The notes under the pieces are model-generated. The model made no database searches. It was not told the origin of the DNA and was given only the letters and a program-made list of their open reading frames with translations. Positions 1 to 6,637 of a DNA stretch of 33,225 nucleotides are shown one piece after another (position 1 is the stretch's first letter; each line of letters begins with the position of its first letter). The stretch comes from Clostridia bacterium (GTDB taxonomy: Bacteria > Bacillota > Clostridia > Christensenellales > Borkfalkiaceae): positions 1 to 33,225 of the forward strand of contig JAFVUV010000019.1 of NCBI GenBank assembly GCA_017502525.1, in the 5' to 3' direction. The position numbers were made by a program, and so were the translations under genes.

Positions 1-1
1 A

Positions 2-199
2 AAATTACCCAAAGGTTTTATCAAAGGGAGCGTAGGCGCAGGCGACGCTTTCTGCGCGGGTAGTTTATATGCAATATATCACGATTATTCTGATGAAGAA
101 ATTTTAAGTTTCGCTAATCTAGTTGCAATCAGTTGCTTAACGGCAAAAGATTCGGTAAGTGGAATTAGAAGAAAAGAAGAATTATCGTCTTTGATTTAA
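2..199 (+). CDS. PfkB-family carbohydrate kinase, C-terminal fragment
   Basis: The coding frame is open from the window edge and ends at a TAA, so only the last 65 residues are present. They contain VGAGDAFCAG, the PfkB/ribokinase signature 2 that carries the catalytic Asp and the anion-hole Gly-Ala-Gly-Asp segment. The tail after it is short, as is usual for the family. The protein would phosphorylate a sugar or nucleoside with ATP in the cytoplasm. The substrate cannot be read from this end because the binding residues lie upstream of the window. A strong hairpin terminator follows 11 bases after the stop, so this gene ends its transcription unit. Confidence 0.8.
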   Translation, partial: KLPKGFIKGSVGAGDAFCAGSLYAIYHDYSDEEILSFANLVAISCLTAKDSVSGIRRKEELSSLI

Positions 200-210
200 T
201 TAAACGATAA

Positions 211-239
211 AAAACGCACTTTTGACAAGTGCGTTTTTT
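211..239 (+). terminator. Intrinsic terminator after the PfkB-type kinase
   Basis: A perfect 11-bp stem (211-221 with 227-237) closes a 5-nt loop and runs into a T-tract. It separates the sugar kinase from the chromate-transporter operon. Confidence 0.85.
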
Positions 240-266
240 ACTTTTATTTAATAACGTGTAAAACGA

Positions 267-295
267 TTGCAAAAAATAAACTATTAATGTATAAT
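267..295 (+). promoter_or_regulatory. Sigma-A type promoter for the chrA pair
   Basis: TTGCAA (267-272) and TATAAT (290-295) are 17 bases apart and sit 30 bases before the first chromate-transporter ATG, which also has an AAGGA ribosome binding site. Confidence 0.75.
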
Positions 296-325
296 ACTTT
301 AGGAAATTTTTTATAAGGAAAAGCT

Positions 326-964
326 ATGAAAAAATTAAAAACGTTATTCACGCTATTTATAACTATGTTTAAAATAGGGCTGTTCACTTTTGGTGGCGGT
401 TACGCAATGATTGCAGTTATTGAGCGTGAACTTGTTGAAAGAAAGAAGTGGATAAATCACGAAGAATTTATGGATTTGGTTGCGATAGCAGAGTCAACAC
501 CGGGACCTATTGCAATAAACAGTGCAACCTATATAGGCTATAAAATGAGTGGTTTTTTCGGTTCGGTTTTTGCAACGCTTGGCGTAGCAATGCCGTCGTT
601 TATAATCATTTTTGTGATATCGTTATTTTTTGATAAATTTTTATCTTTCAAATTCGTTCAATATGCATTTAACGGAATTCAAGCGTGTGTAGCTTTCTTG
701 ATTATTTCCGCAGGCTTTAAGATGTTTAAAAAACTCAAAAAAACTCCGTTAAGCGTAATACTTTTTATTTTAACGGTGGGGTGCTTAGTTGGCTTTTCAT
801 TATTTGCCGTTGATTTTTCGTCAATATTCTATATACTAATCGGCGGAGCAATCGGTGTGTGTATTTATTTAGTGAGTTTGATTTCTAGTAATAACGAAAA
901 AATTAATAAATCTGAAAAGCAAACTGAAGAAAACAAACAAGAAAGTAAGGGGGATAACGCGTAA
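326..964 (+). CDS. chrA: Half-size chromate transporter (CHR family) subunit 1
   Basis: This is a 212-residue membrane protein of the short-chain CHR (chromate transporter, PF02417) family. It shows FGGGYAM near residues 22-28 and the ESTPGPIAIN motif near residue 60. About five to six hydrophobic segments follow, then a charged Lys/Glu-rich cytoplasmic tail. Full-length ChrA proteins carry two such halves. Short forms come as adjacent gene pairs and, in Bacillus subtilis, both partners are needed for chromate efflux. The next gene is the partner, starting at the last base of this stop codon. The natural substrate may be chromate, sulfate or another oxyanion; sequence alone does not decide this. 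Confidence 0.88.
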   Translation: MKKLKTLFTLFITMFKIGLFTFGGGYAMIAVIERELVERKKWINHEEFMDLVAIAESTPGPIAINSATYIGYKMSGFFGSVFATLGVAMPSFIIIFVISLFFDKFLSFKFVQYAFNGIQACVAFLIISAGFKMFKKLKKTPLSVILFILTVGCLVGFSLFAVDFSSIFYILIGGAIGVCIYLVSLISSNNEKINKSEKQTEENKQESKGDNA

Positions 965-1557
965 TGTTCTTTGAACTTTTTTGGACGTTTTTTAAACTAG
1001 GTGCGTTAACGTTTGGCGGTGGGTATGCAATGATACCTATCTTGACTGATGAAGTCTTGGCACACGGCTGGCTTACGGCAGAAGAGATTTTAAACTTTAT
1101 TGCAGTTGCGGAATCAACACCGGGACCTATTGCAATTAATATGGCAACTTTTATAGGTGCTTCGCAAGGTGGCGTTCCAGGTACAATTGGTTCACTTTTC
1201 GGTGCGTTGTGTGCAACTTTTGGAGTTATTTTACCGTCTTTCATTATTATACTATTAATAGCGTCGCTAATAACAGGGTTGATGCGTTTTGCGGGGGTAA
1301 AAGCATTTTTGAACGGTGTTCGTCCGGTAGTGGTTGGCTTAATAATAGGTACGGCGATAACCATATTCATAACGGTAATGTTTTCAATTGATACGGTATA
1401 TATGCCGTTCAACTTTGATTGGCGTGCAATATCTATTTTTGGTGCTGTAGCAATTTTTAATTTCGTTTTGAAAAAATGTACTAAAAAAGCCGTTTCGCCC
1501 ATAATTTTAATAATGTTTAGTGCAATTTTAGGGGTTTTATTTTACGGTTTAATTTAA
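964..1557 (+). CDS. chrA: Half-size chromate transporter (CHR family) subunit 2
   Basis: A 197-residue paralogue of the preceding protein, again with LTFGGGYAMIP near the N-terminus and AESTPGPIAIN near residue 55. Its start codon overlaps the previous stop as TAATG, and an AAGGGGG stretch upstream can serve as the ribosome binding site, so the two subunits should be made by coupled translation in similar amounts. Known short-chain CHR pairs are thought to assemble as heterodimers with opposite membrane orientation. That the same holds here is inferred from the pairing. No chromate-responsive regulator gene lies nearby. Confidence 0.88.
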   Translation: MFFELFWTFFKLGALTFGGGYAMIPILTDEVLAHGWLTAEEILNFIAVAESTPGPIAINMATFIGASQGGVPGTIGSLFGALCATFGVILPSFIIILLIASLITGLMRFAGVKAFLNGVRPVVVGLIIGTAITIFITVMFSIDTVYMPFNFDWRAISIFGAVAIFNFVLKKCTKKAVSPIILIMFSAILGVLFYGLI

Positions 1558-1566
1558 GGGTAAATT

Positions 1567-2145
1567 ATGTATAATTATACTGTATCGCTATTAGCAGGTT
1601 TAGTTGCAATAATTTTTGTAATTGCAAGTTACTTGGTTACTAAAAAGTCTAGATTTTTAACTTGTCAAACGCTTGCTATTTTATTTTTATCAGTTTCATA
1701 TTTGTTCGTTGAACAATATTTTGCAATGGTAGGGATGGCGTTCAGCGTTGTAAGAACTATAGTTTATTTTGTGCTTGAAACAAAGAATAAAGCGCCAAAC
1801 TTTTGGCTTAAAACCTTATTTGCGTTATTATCAGTATTTGCGTACGTAGTAATAAATTTAGTAATACTAAAAAATGCAAGATATATTGATTTATTATTTT
1901 TATCGGCGAACGTAATGTATTCGTACTTATTTGGTATAAGAGATTTAAAACTTTTGCGTTATCTTATGCTTGTCCCGACGGCTGTTACTTCAATTTATAA
2001 CGTAATTGCGCCGGCATCGCTGTTCGTAATCATATCGTATATATTTGAATTTTTTGCAAACGTCGTGGGAATAATAAAAGCGCGTATAGAAGAGAAAAAA
2101 GAACAGATAATACCGTTTAATAAAAAGAAAGAACAAAAAGTATAA
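1567..2145 (+). CDS. YgjV-like integral membrane protein
   Basis: A 192-residue, very hydrophobic protein with about six predicted membrane segments and a lysine/glutamate-rich C-terminal tail. Its pattern resembles the inner-membrane protein YgjV family: an N-terminal segment followed by KKSRFLTCQ, and short loops between closely packed helices. The function of that family is not established. The gene follows chrA by 9 bases with an AAGGG ribosome binding site and ends just before a bidirectional terminator, so it is probably co-transcribed with the chromate-transporter pair. Whether it takes part in transport is unknown. The family assignment is from overall pattern rather than a diagnostic motif. 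Confidence 0.6.
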   Translation: MYNYTVSLLAGLVAIIFVIASYLVTKKSRFLTCQTLAILFLSVSYLFVEQYFAMVGMAFSVVRTIVYFVLETKNKAPNFWLKTLFALLSVFAYVVINLVILKNARYIDLLFLSANVMYSYLFGIRDLKLLRYLMLVPTAVTSIYNVIAPASLFVIISYIFEFFANVVGIIKARIEEKKEQIIPFNKKKEQKV

Positions 2146-2149
2146 AAAT

Positions 2150-2178
2150 AACCCCACAAGCAAAATGCTTGTGGGGTT
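2150..2178. terminator. Bidirectional terminator between convergent genes
   Basis: A perfect 13-bp stem (2150-2162 with 2166-2178) with an AAA loop lies between two convergent genes. A-rich sequence to the left gives a T-tract on the minus strand; a shorter T-run lies to the right. Confidence 0.85.
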
Positions 2179-2192
2179 AAAGTTTTTAAATA

Positions 2193-3248
2193 TTATTGTT
2201 TGCTTCCGCAATCGGGACAAAACTTAGCATCTGAAGAGATTTCTATACCACAGTTTGTGCAGAATCTTTTAGTTTCTACTTTTGTGCCACACTCATCGCA
2301 AAACTTCGCTTTTGAATTAATTGCATTTCCGCAGTTAGTGCAAATTTTAGTATTAGCAGGTTTTTGTGGTTTTTCTTGTTGTACGGGGGTGCTTGCCGAA
2401 CGGAAAGCGTCTGCAAAAGCAGAACCGATACCTGCACCTGCGCCTATTCCAACGCCTGCGCTAGTAAAAGCACCGCCTATACCTTCGTTTTTTGCAGCAT
2501 CTTTTAATGCTTCAGCCGCTGCGATTTTCATCATAACGTCAGTTTTATCACCAAGAATACCTAATTTCGTGCGTTCGTCAATAGCTTTTTCAACTTCACT
2601 GGGAACGGACGTGTTTTCAATGAATAGGTTTGTAAGTGTTAACCCGATTTCTTTGAATTTATTTTGAACGTTACTCTTTATAATATCATTAAATTCAGTC
2701 GTGTTGCCAGCAAGGTCGAGCGCAGAAATATTGCTTTCGCCAATAGCATCTGTGATAGCGGATATAAGCATCGTTTTAAGCCAATCGGTTATATCGTCTG
2801 TAACGAAACTAGAGTTTGTTCCAAAAAGTTCGTTTAAGAAAACGCTAACGTCGTCAACTTTAAAAGCGTAAGAACCGTAACCTTTGACGCGAATAGCGCC
2901 AAATTCGGGGTCGCGCATCATAATAGGGTTAGAAGTGCCCCATTTACAACCGGTAAATTGCTTGGTGTTTATAAAATAAACGTCAACGGAAATAGGGGTT
3001 TGAAACGCATACATCCAGCCTGCTAGTTTAGAAAGGATGGGGAATATTTGTGTTTTAAGGTCGTAAGTGCCTGGTTCAAAAATATCGCAAATTTTGCCTT
3101 TATGAACGAAAATAGCTTTTTGAGATTCTCTGACAATTAGCTTACTTTTATGGTTAATTTCTCTGCCACCTTTAGCGAGCGGAAGTTTATATACTAAAGT
3201 GTTTTTACTGTCATCTGTCCACTCTAAAATTCTTAAAAATAATGCCAT
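2193..3248 (-). CDS. SPFH/Band-7 domain protein with C-terminal double zinc ribbon (YdjI-like)
   Basis: A 351-residue protein. Residues about 1-240 match the SPFH family once annotated as 'virion core protein', whose B. subtilis member is YdjI. A Gly/Ala-rich hydrophobic linker follows (about 265-285), then a double zinc ribbon in the last 50 residues with four CxxC pairs (CTNCG, CDECG, CTNCG, CPDCG). The start is placed at 3248 because GGAG lies at the right distance before that ATG; a Met 14 codons upstream has no ribosome binding site. SPFH proteins form membrane-bound assemblies. In B. subtilis the ydj operon proteins act in PspA-linked membrane stress. A zinc-ribbon membrane protein, similar in type to YdjG, is encoded nearby at 3970-5061. 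Confidence 0.82.
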   Translation of the reverse strand: MALFLRILEWTDDSKNTLVYKLPLAKGGREINHKSKLIVRESQKAIFVHKGKICDIFEPGTYDLKTQIFPILSKLAGWMYAFQTPISVDVYFINTKQFTGCKWGTSNPIMMRDPEFGAIRVKGYGSYAFKVDDVSVFLNELFGTNSSFVTDDITDWLKTMLISAITDAIGESNISALDLAGNTTEFNDIIKSNVQNKFKEIGLTLTNLFIENTSVPSEVEKAIDERTKLGILGDKTDVMMKIAAAEALKDAAKNEGIGGAFTSAGVGIGAGAGIGSAFADAFRSASTPVQQEKPQKPANTKICTNCGNAINSKAKFCDECGTKVETKRFCTNCGIEISSDAKFCPDCGSKQ

Positions 3249-3278
3249 ATTAATTGCTCCTAATTTAAGATTGAAAAA

Positions 3279-3307
3279 ATTATAACACAACTTTTTAAAT
3301 TTATCAA
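3279..3307 (-). promoter_or_regulatory. Sigma-A type promoter for the SPFH gene
   Basis: On the minus strand TTGATA (3302-3307) and TATAAT (3279-3284) are separated by 17 bases and lie 30 bases before the chosen start codon. Confidence 0.75.
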
Positions 3308-3327
3308 TATATTAGACAAAATTCTAT

Positions 3328-3356
3328 TTGCTTTTATGCTAAATTTATGCTAAAAT
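3328..3356 (+). promoter_or_regulatory. Promoter for tRNA-Gly, overlapping an 11-bp tandem repeat
   Basis: TTGCTT (3328-3333) and TAAAAT (3351-3356) are 17 bases apart, about 43 bases before the mature tRNA. The spacer and most of the -10 box are built from two head-to-tail copies of TTTATGCTAAA (3333-3343, 3344-3354). Confidence 0.6.
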
Positions 3357-3399
3357 AGGAAAGCAAAATAAAGCAAACAAAGTTTTAATATTCTTACGT

Positions 3400-3473
3400 G
3401 CAGGTGTAGTTTAGTGGCAAAACAACAGCTTCCCAAGCTGTGGTTGTGAGTTCGATTCTCATCACCTGCTCCA
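3400..3473 (+). tRNA. tRNA-Gly (anticodon CCC)
   Basis: The sequence folds as a full cloverleaf. The acceptor GCAGGTG pairs with CACCTGC. The D stem is GTTT/AAAC, the anticodon stem ACAGC/GCTGT encloses TTCCCAA with CCC at 3432-3434, and the T arm has the loop TTCGATT. The 3' CCA is encoded. It would read GGG glycine codons. It has its own promoter and is followed at once by a hairpin terminator, so it is a single-gene transcription unit. Confidence 0.96.
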
Positions 3474-3512
3474 AAAGGTAAAGGCAACCCAAAGTGGTTG
3501 CCTTTACCTTTT
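3473..3512 (+). terminator. Terminator of tRNA-Gly
   Basis: A perfect 17-bp stem (3473-3489 with 3496-3512) with a 6-nt loop begins at the last base of the tRNA's CCA end. Its 3' arm ends in TTTT. The stretch from here to 3633 shows only a weak hairpin (about 3595-3620) and no gene. Confidence 0.75.
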
Positions 3513-3633
3513 GTAATAGTTTACTCGTAGCCACTTTTGTTTGGGCTGTAAGAGAAAAAACAACGTCGTGGTTAGACCGTCGTATCGCAAGCTAATATGG
3601 TTATTATTGCTAAACCATAGCAAAACAAAGAGA

Positions 3634-3648
3634 TAACAAAATTTGTTA
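3634..3648. promoter_or_regulatory. 15-bp perfect dyad upstream of the DUF1858 promoter
   Basis: TAACAAAATTTGTTA is a perfect inverted repeat around a central A, 6 bases upstream of the -35 box at 3655. The position fits a regulator binding site. It is AT-rich, so chance is possible, and it matches no operator I can name. Confidence 0.3.
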
Positions 3649-3654
3649 AACTTG

Positions 3655-3683
3655 TTGACTTATATATGAAATAATACTATAAT
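3655..3683 (+). promoter_or_regulatory. Near-consensus promoter for the DUF1858 gene
   Basis: TTGACT (3655-3660), a 17-base spacer and TATAAT (3678-3683) make one of the strongest promoter matches in the window. The leader of about 75 bases before the start ends with AAAGGAG. Confidence 0.85.
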
Positions 3684-3765
3684 ATTAAAGTAAAATTACC
3701 GCGTATTAGTTTATGCGCGTTTATTTTGGTAATAACTATTAGTAAAAAGAAAGGAGATAAATATT

Positions 3766-3960
3766 ATGGAAAAGAAAATTACTGAAAACACAACTATTTT
3801 TGAAGCAATCCAACTTAATCCCAAGGCAGGCGAAATTTTAATGTCGCACGGTATGCATTGTTTAGGTTGCGCACTTGCTCACGGTGAAACGGTTGGTGAA
3901 GCTGCTGACGTGCACGGTGCAGACCTTAATAAAATGCTTGAAGAATTAAACGATTTTTAA
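3766..3960 (+). CDS. DUF1858 small redox-disulfide protein
   Basis: A 64-residue protein consisting of one DUF1858 domain, also described as the hybrid-cluster-protein-associated redox disulfide domain. The family marks are visible: an N-terminal TIFEAI segment, then GMHCLGCALAHGETV with a CxxC pair and nearby His. The domain also occurs at the N-terminus of ScdA/YtfE-type iron-cluster repair proteins. The likely role is redox or iron-sulfur/NO stress handling in the cytoplasm, but the family has no settled biochemical function. AAAGGAG lies before the ATG. The zinc-ribbon membrane protein gene follows by 9 bases, so the two are probably co-transcribed from the promoter at 3655. Confidence 0.85.
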   Translation: MEKKITENTTIFEAIQLNPKAGEILMSHGMHCLGCALAHGETVGEAADVHGADLNKMLEELNDF

Positions 3961-3969
3961 ATCTAGTAT

Positions 3970-5061
3970 ATGAACGAACGGTTAGTTCAAGATTTAGAAC
4001 AAGCGGAAGTGCAAACCGAAAACGTAAAGTGTTCGGGGTGTGGTTCTAATATGGTTTTTAATCCAGAAACTCAAACTTTGATTTGTAATCATTGTGGGAA
4101 CAAAAAGGAGTTTGGGACTGGTGCAGTTTCGGGCGAATTTGACTTAAGTGAAGGCTTGTTTTCATCGCCTAAATGGAGTGCGGAAGAAGCCGTAGTTTTT
4201 GAATGTGAAAATTGCGGGGCGAAAGTTGTTTTAGAGGGTGGACAGTCGGCAACCGATTGTCCATTTTGTGGAACGGCGCACGTTAGAAAATCTTGTGAAC
4301 TTGCGGGCATAAAACCGCACGCTGTAATTCCGTTTGCTTTTAGCCAAGAAAGAGCGTTTGAGCTTAGCAAAGCGTGGGCGAAAAAACGTTTATATGCGCC
4401 GCGAGCTTTTAAGAAAAATCTAAAAGCGCAAAACGTTAAAGGGGTTTATACTCCGTGTTTTACTTTTGATAGCACCACCTTTTCGTATTATGAAGCAAGA
4501 ATAGGGCAAACGCGAACTAGAACGGTCGGCTCTGGTAAAAATCGGCATACACAAACGTACGTTGTTTGGCGAAACGTCAGTGGAACGTTTCAATACCGCT
4601 TTGACGACGTGTTAATTACAGCCGGCTCAAAATTCGACCAAAACAAACTTGATTCGGTTGCACCGTTTGATACGAATAACGCTAAAAAGTTTGAAGAAAA
4701 TTATCTTTTAGGGTTTATGGCGTATCATTACGATTGTGAACTTCAAGACTGCTGGACGGAAGCAAAAGTTAAAATAGACGCAAGCTTAAAAAGAAAAATT
4801 TTAAGTCAATATTCTTACGATAAGATTTCGTATTTTAACGTTTCAACCACGCACTCGGATTTAAGTTACAAATACGCAATGTTACCCGTTTACGTAGGGA
4901 ACTTTAATTTTAAGAAAAAGCTTTATAATTTTTTTGTGAACGGCAGTACGGGAAAAGTTGCGGGTAAAACCCCAAAATCACCGCTTAAAATTTTTCTTAC
5001 GGTACTATTCGGTGTAGCGTTCGTCGCATTTTTTATTTGGCTTATAATGAACGGTGGTTAA
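3970..5061 (+). CDS. Zinc-ribbon protein with C-terminal membrane anchor (YdjG-like)
   Basis: A 363-residue protein. Two zinc ribbons lie at the N-terminus: CSGCG...CNHCG around residues 21-40 and CENCG...CPFCG around 78-100. A long cytoplasmic domain of unknown fold follows, and one membrane helix at about 340-358 leaves a very short tail. This architecture is typical of Bacillota proteins often labelled 'TFIIB-type zinc ribbon' or wrongly 'PriA', and it resembles B. subtilis YdjG, a partner in the PspA/SPFH stress system. The SPFH/zinc-ribbon gene at 2193-3248 fits that pairing. The ribosome binding site is weak, consistent with coupling to the DUF1858 gene upstream. The function is inferred from architecture and context. 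Confidence 0.7.
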   Translation: MNERLVQDLEQAEVQTENVKCSGCGSNMVFNPETQTLICNHCGNKKEFGTGAVSGEFDLSEGLFSSPKWSAEEAVVFECENCGAKVVLEGGQSATDCPFCGTAHVRKSCELAGIKPHAVIPFAFSQERAFELSKAWAKKRLYAPRAFKKNLKAQNVKGVYTPCFTFDSTTFSYYEARIGQTRTRTVGSGKNRHTQTYVVWRNVSGTFQYRFDDVLITAGSKFDQNKLDSVAPFDTNNAKKFEENYLLGFMAYHYDCELQDCWTEAKVKIDASLKRKILSQYSYDKISYFNVSTTHSDLSYKYAMLPVYVGNFNFKKKLYNFFVNGSTGKVAGKTPKSPLKIFLTVLFGVAFVAFFIWLIMNGG

Positions 5062-5080
5062 TATATTTTTTGTTATAATT

Positions 5081-5110
5081 CAAGGAGCTTGACTAAAGTT
5101 CCTTGATTTT
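5081..5110 (+). terminator. Terminator after the zinc-ribbon membrane protein
   Basis: A 10-bp stem (5081-5090 with 5096-5105, one G-T pair) with loop GACTA is followed by ATTTT. It closes the DUF1858 operon before the secD promoter. Confidence 0.7.
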
Positions 5111-5204
5111 AGTTATTAGAAGGTCAAAAAATGAATATTCAATAGCAAAAAATAGAAAAAATAAAAAAACGGTTTATAAAATTCAAAGAAAAAGTGATTT
5201 TTTA

Positions 5205-5234
5205 TTGACCAAACTATGGTAAATAGTATATAAT
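5205..5234 (+). promoter_or_regulatory. Promoter of the secD operon
   Basis: TTGACC (5205-5210), an 18-base spacer and TATAAT (5229-5234). Transcription would start near 5241, giving a leader of about 50 bases. Confidence 0.8.
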
Positions 5235-5259
5235 TTTTAAGATAAGCTTTATATAAAAA

Positions 5260-5286
5260 ACGGAAGATAACCTTCCGTATCGGAGG
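5260..5286 (+). promoter_or_regulatory. Mutually exclusive hairpins at the secD ribosome binding site
   Basis: Arm A (5260-5266, ACGGAAG) pairs perfectly with arm B (5272-5278, CTTCCGT). Bases 5272-5277 of arm B can instead pair with arm C (5281-5286, CGGAGG), which is the secD ribosome binding site. The first fold leaves the site free; the second hides it. The complementarity is directly visible. A regulatory role is inference. Confidence 0.4.
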
Positions 5287-5291
5287 CAGAA

Positions 5292-6635
5292 ATGAGTAAA
5301 GGTAAATCAATAACTTTATTGTCAATAATCAGCGTGCTTATGGCATTTGTTTTGGTTATGACTTTTGCGCGCTTTCCTATTGGTGAAGTTAAAGAATATA
5401 ATTCACTTTTGGGCGCTGTAGAGTTAGATTACGATTTAGAAGGTGGTGTAGCATATACGCTTACGCTTGCAAAGGATAACGAAGAAGAAGTTGGCGACAA
5501 CGTTGGTTCTGTTATCAAAACGTTAGAGAACAGATTGAGCGCGTTAGGTTATGACGTTTTCTCTGTTAAAGCAGTTAAAAGTGTTGACGAAGAAGTAACC
5601 GATTACGACATTAGAATCGAAACTAAAAATACTGATTCGGTTGCGTCAGATATAGCTGTAGTTGCAGCTTACGGTGAAGTTAAGTTCTATGGTGGTGAAA
5701 GTGCAAACCCCACTACTGAAATCTTAACTGAACAAAAAGTAGTTGCAGATGCCACTTATGCAGGTGCGATTACTAATAGGGATAATACCACTTCATACGC
5801 AGTAACCATTAAGTTTACTTCTTATGGTTATAACGAATTAGTTAAGGCTATTGACGCTGCTGAATCAAGTTATTATCTTGAAATTAAGATGAACGACACC
5901 GTTCTTCTTTCAGGTAGTTCTGCTATTACTAAAGACGTGCTTCAAAACGGAACGGTTGTTGTTACTAGTCCAAGTGAAGCAAGCGCAAGACAAATGGCAC
6001 TTCAAATGAAAGACGGTGGACTTAAGTATAAATACGACGTTGACGAAGGTGTGGCAATTTCAGCACCTTACGGGGAAGGCGTTGCAACAAAATGTGCCGT
6101 TGCAATCATCACTCTTTCAATTATACTTATCGCGCTTATGATTATCGTGTATAAAGGATTAGGTTTAAGCGCAGCGCTTTCATCACTATTGTTTATCCTT
6201 ATTGAAGGCTGGTTGCTTATCGGCGTTCCTGGAATAGTTCTTTCAATGGGTGGTGTAGTAGGTATAATGTCTGCAACCGTGCTTAACGCAATTTGCATGT
6301 TAGTGTTGACTCAAGGCGTTAAGAACGAATACGTTGGAAGCAAAAAGACTGTTAAGGCCGCTGTAAAGAAAGGTTTTGCTGATGCTTTAGTTCCTACCAT
6401 CAGTACTTGCGTAGTTGCAGGGATTGTTGCGTTAGTTCTTTTAGCGTTCACGTCAGGCGTTGTTAAAGGCTTTGCAATAACCTTTGGTATCGGTGCGGTA
6501 GTTGCTCTTGTATCTTCATTAATCTTTACGAGAATGTTTAACGCGTTAGTTACTCCTTTAGTAAAAGACAAAGAAAAGTTCTTTGGATTTAAGAGAGTTG
6601 ATGTTGATGCGAAGGCTTTAGTTGAGGAGGTGTAA
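5292..6635 (+). CDS. secD: Protein translocase subunit SecD, divergent
   Basis: A 447-residue protein with the SecD layout: an N-terminal membrane helix (about 7-26), a large external domain, then five membrane helices from about 265. LDYDLEGG near residue 48 corresponds to the SecD GLDLxGG motif. SecD and SecF assist Sec-dependent export using the proton gradient. The fourth-helix signature normally read as DANVLIFERI is here SATVLNAICM (S327 to M336), so the conserved Asp and Arg are absent, as is the LPGIAG loop. secF follows by 2 bases. AGGAGGTG near its end supplies the secF ribosome binding site. Assignment is firm from layout and context; proton-driven activity is doubtful. Confidence 0.87.
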   Translation: MSKGKSITLLSIISVLMAFVLVMTFARFPIGEVKEYNSLLGAVELDYDLEGGVAYTLTLAKDNEEEVGDNVGSVIKTLENRLSALGYDVFSVKAVKSVDEEVTDYDIRIETKNTDSVASDIAVVAAYGEVKFYGGESANPTTEILTEQKVVADATYAGAITNRDNTTSYAVTIKFTSYGYNELVKAIDAAESSYYLEIKMNDTVLLSGSSAITKDVLQNGTVVVTSPSEASARQMALQMKDGGLKYKYDVDEGVAISAPYGEGVATKCAVAIITLSIILIALMIIVYKGLGLSAALSSLLFILIEGWLLIGVPGIVLSMGGVVGIMSATVLNAICMLVLTQGVKNEYVGSKKTVKAAVKKGFADALVPTISTCVVAGIVALVLLAFTSGVVKGFAITFGIGAVVALVSSLIFTRMFNALVTPLVKDKEKFFGFKRVDVDAKALVEEV

Positions 6636-6637
6636 TT

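Noticed and set aside
903..1502. Long minus-strand open frame over the chromate-transporter genes
   Set aside because: It is antisense to two clearly recognised genes, has no ribosome binding site, and its product has no recognisable domain.
2200..2667. Plus-strand open frame antisense to the SPFH gene
   Set aside because: It mirrors the zinc-ribbon and Gly/Ala-rich coding sequence. Its start lies in the end of the real gene, without a ribosome binding site.
3249..3290. Upstream Met (3290) as the SPFH start
   Set aside because: It overlaps the -10 box and expected transcript start, and lacks a ribosome binding site; ATG 3248 has GGAG.
3513..3633. Possible small RNA or riboswitch after tRNA-Gly
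   Set aside because: Only a weak hairpin is visible, without a promoter or terminator of its own.
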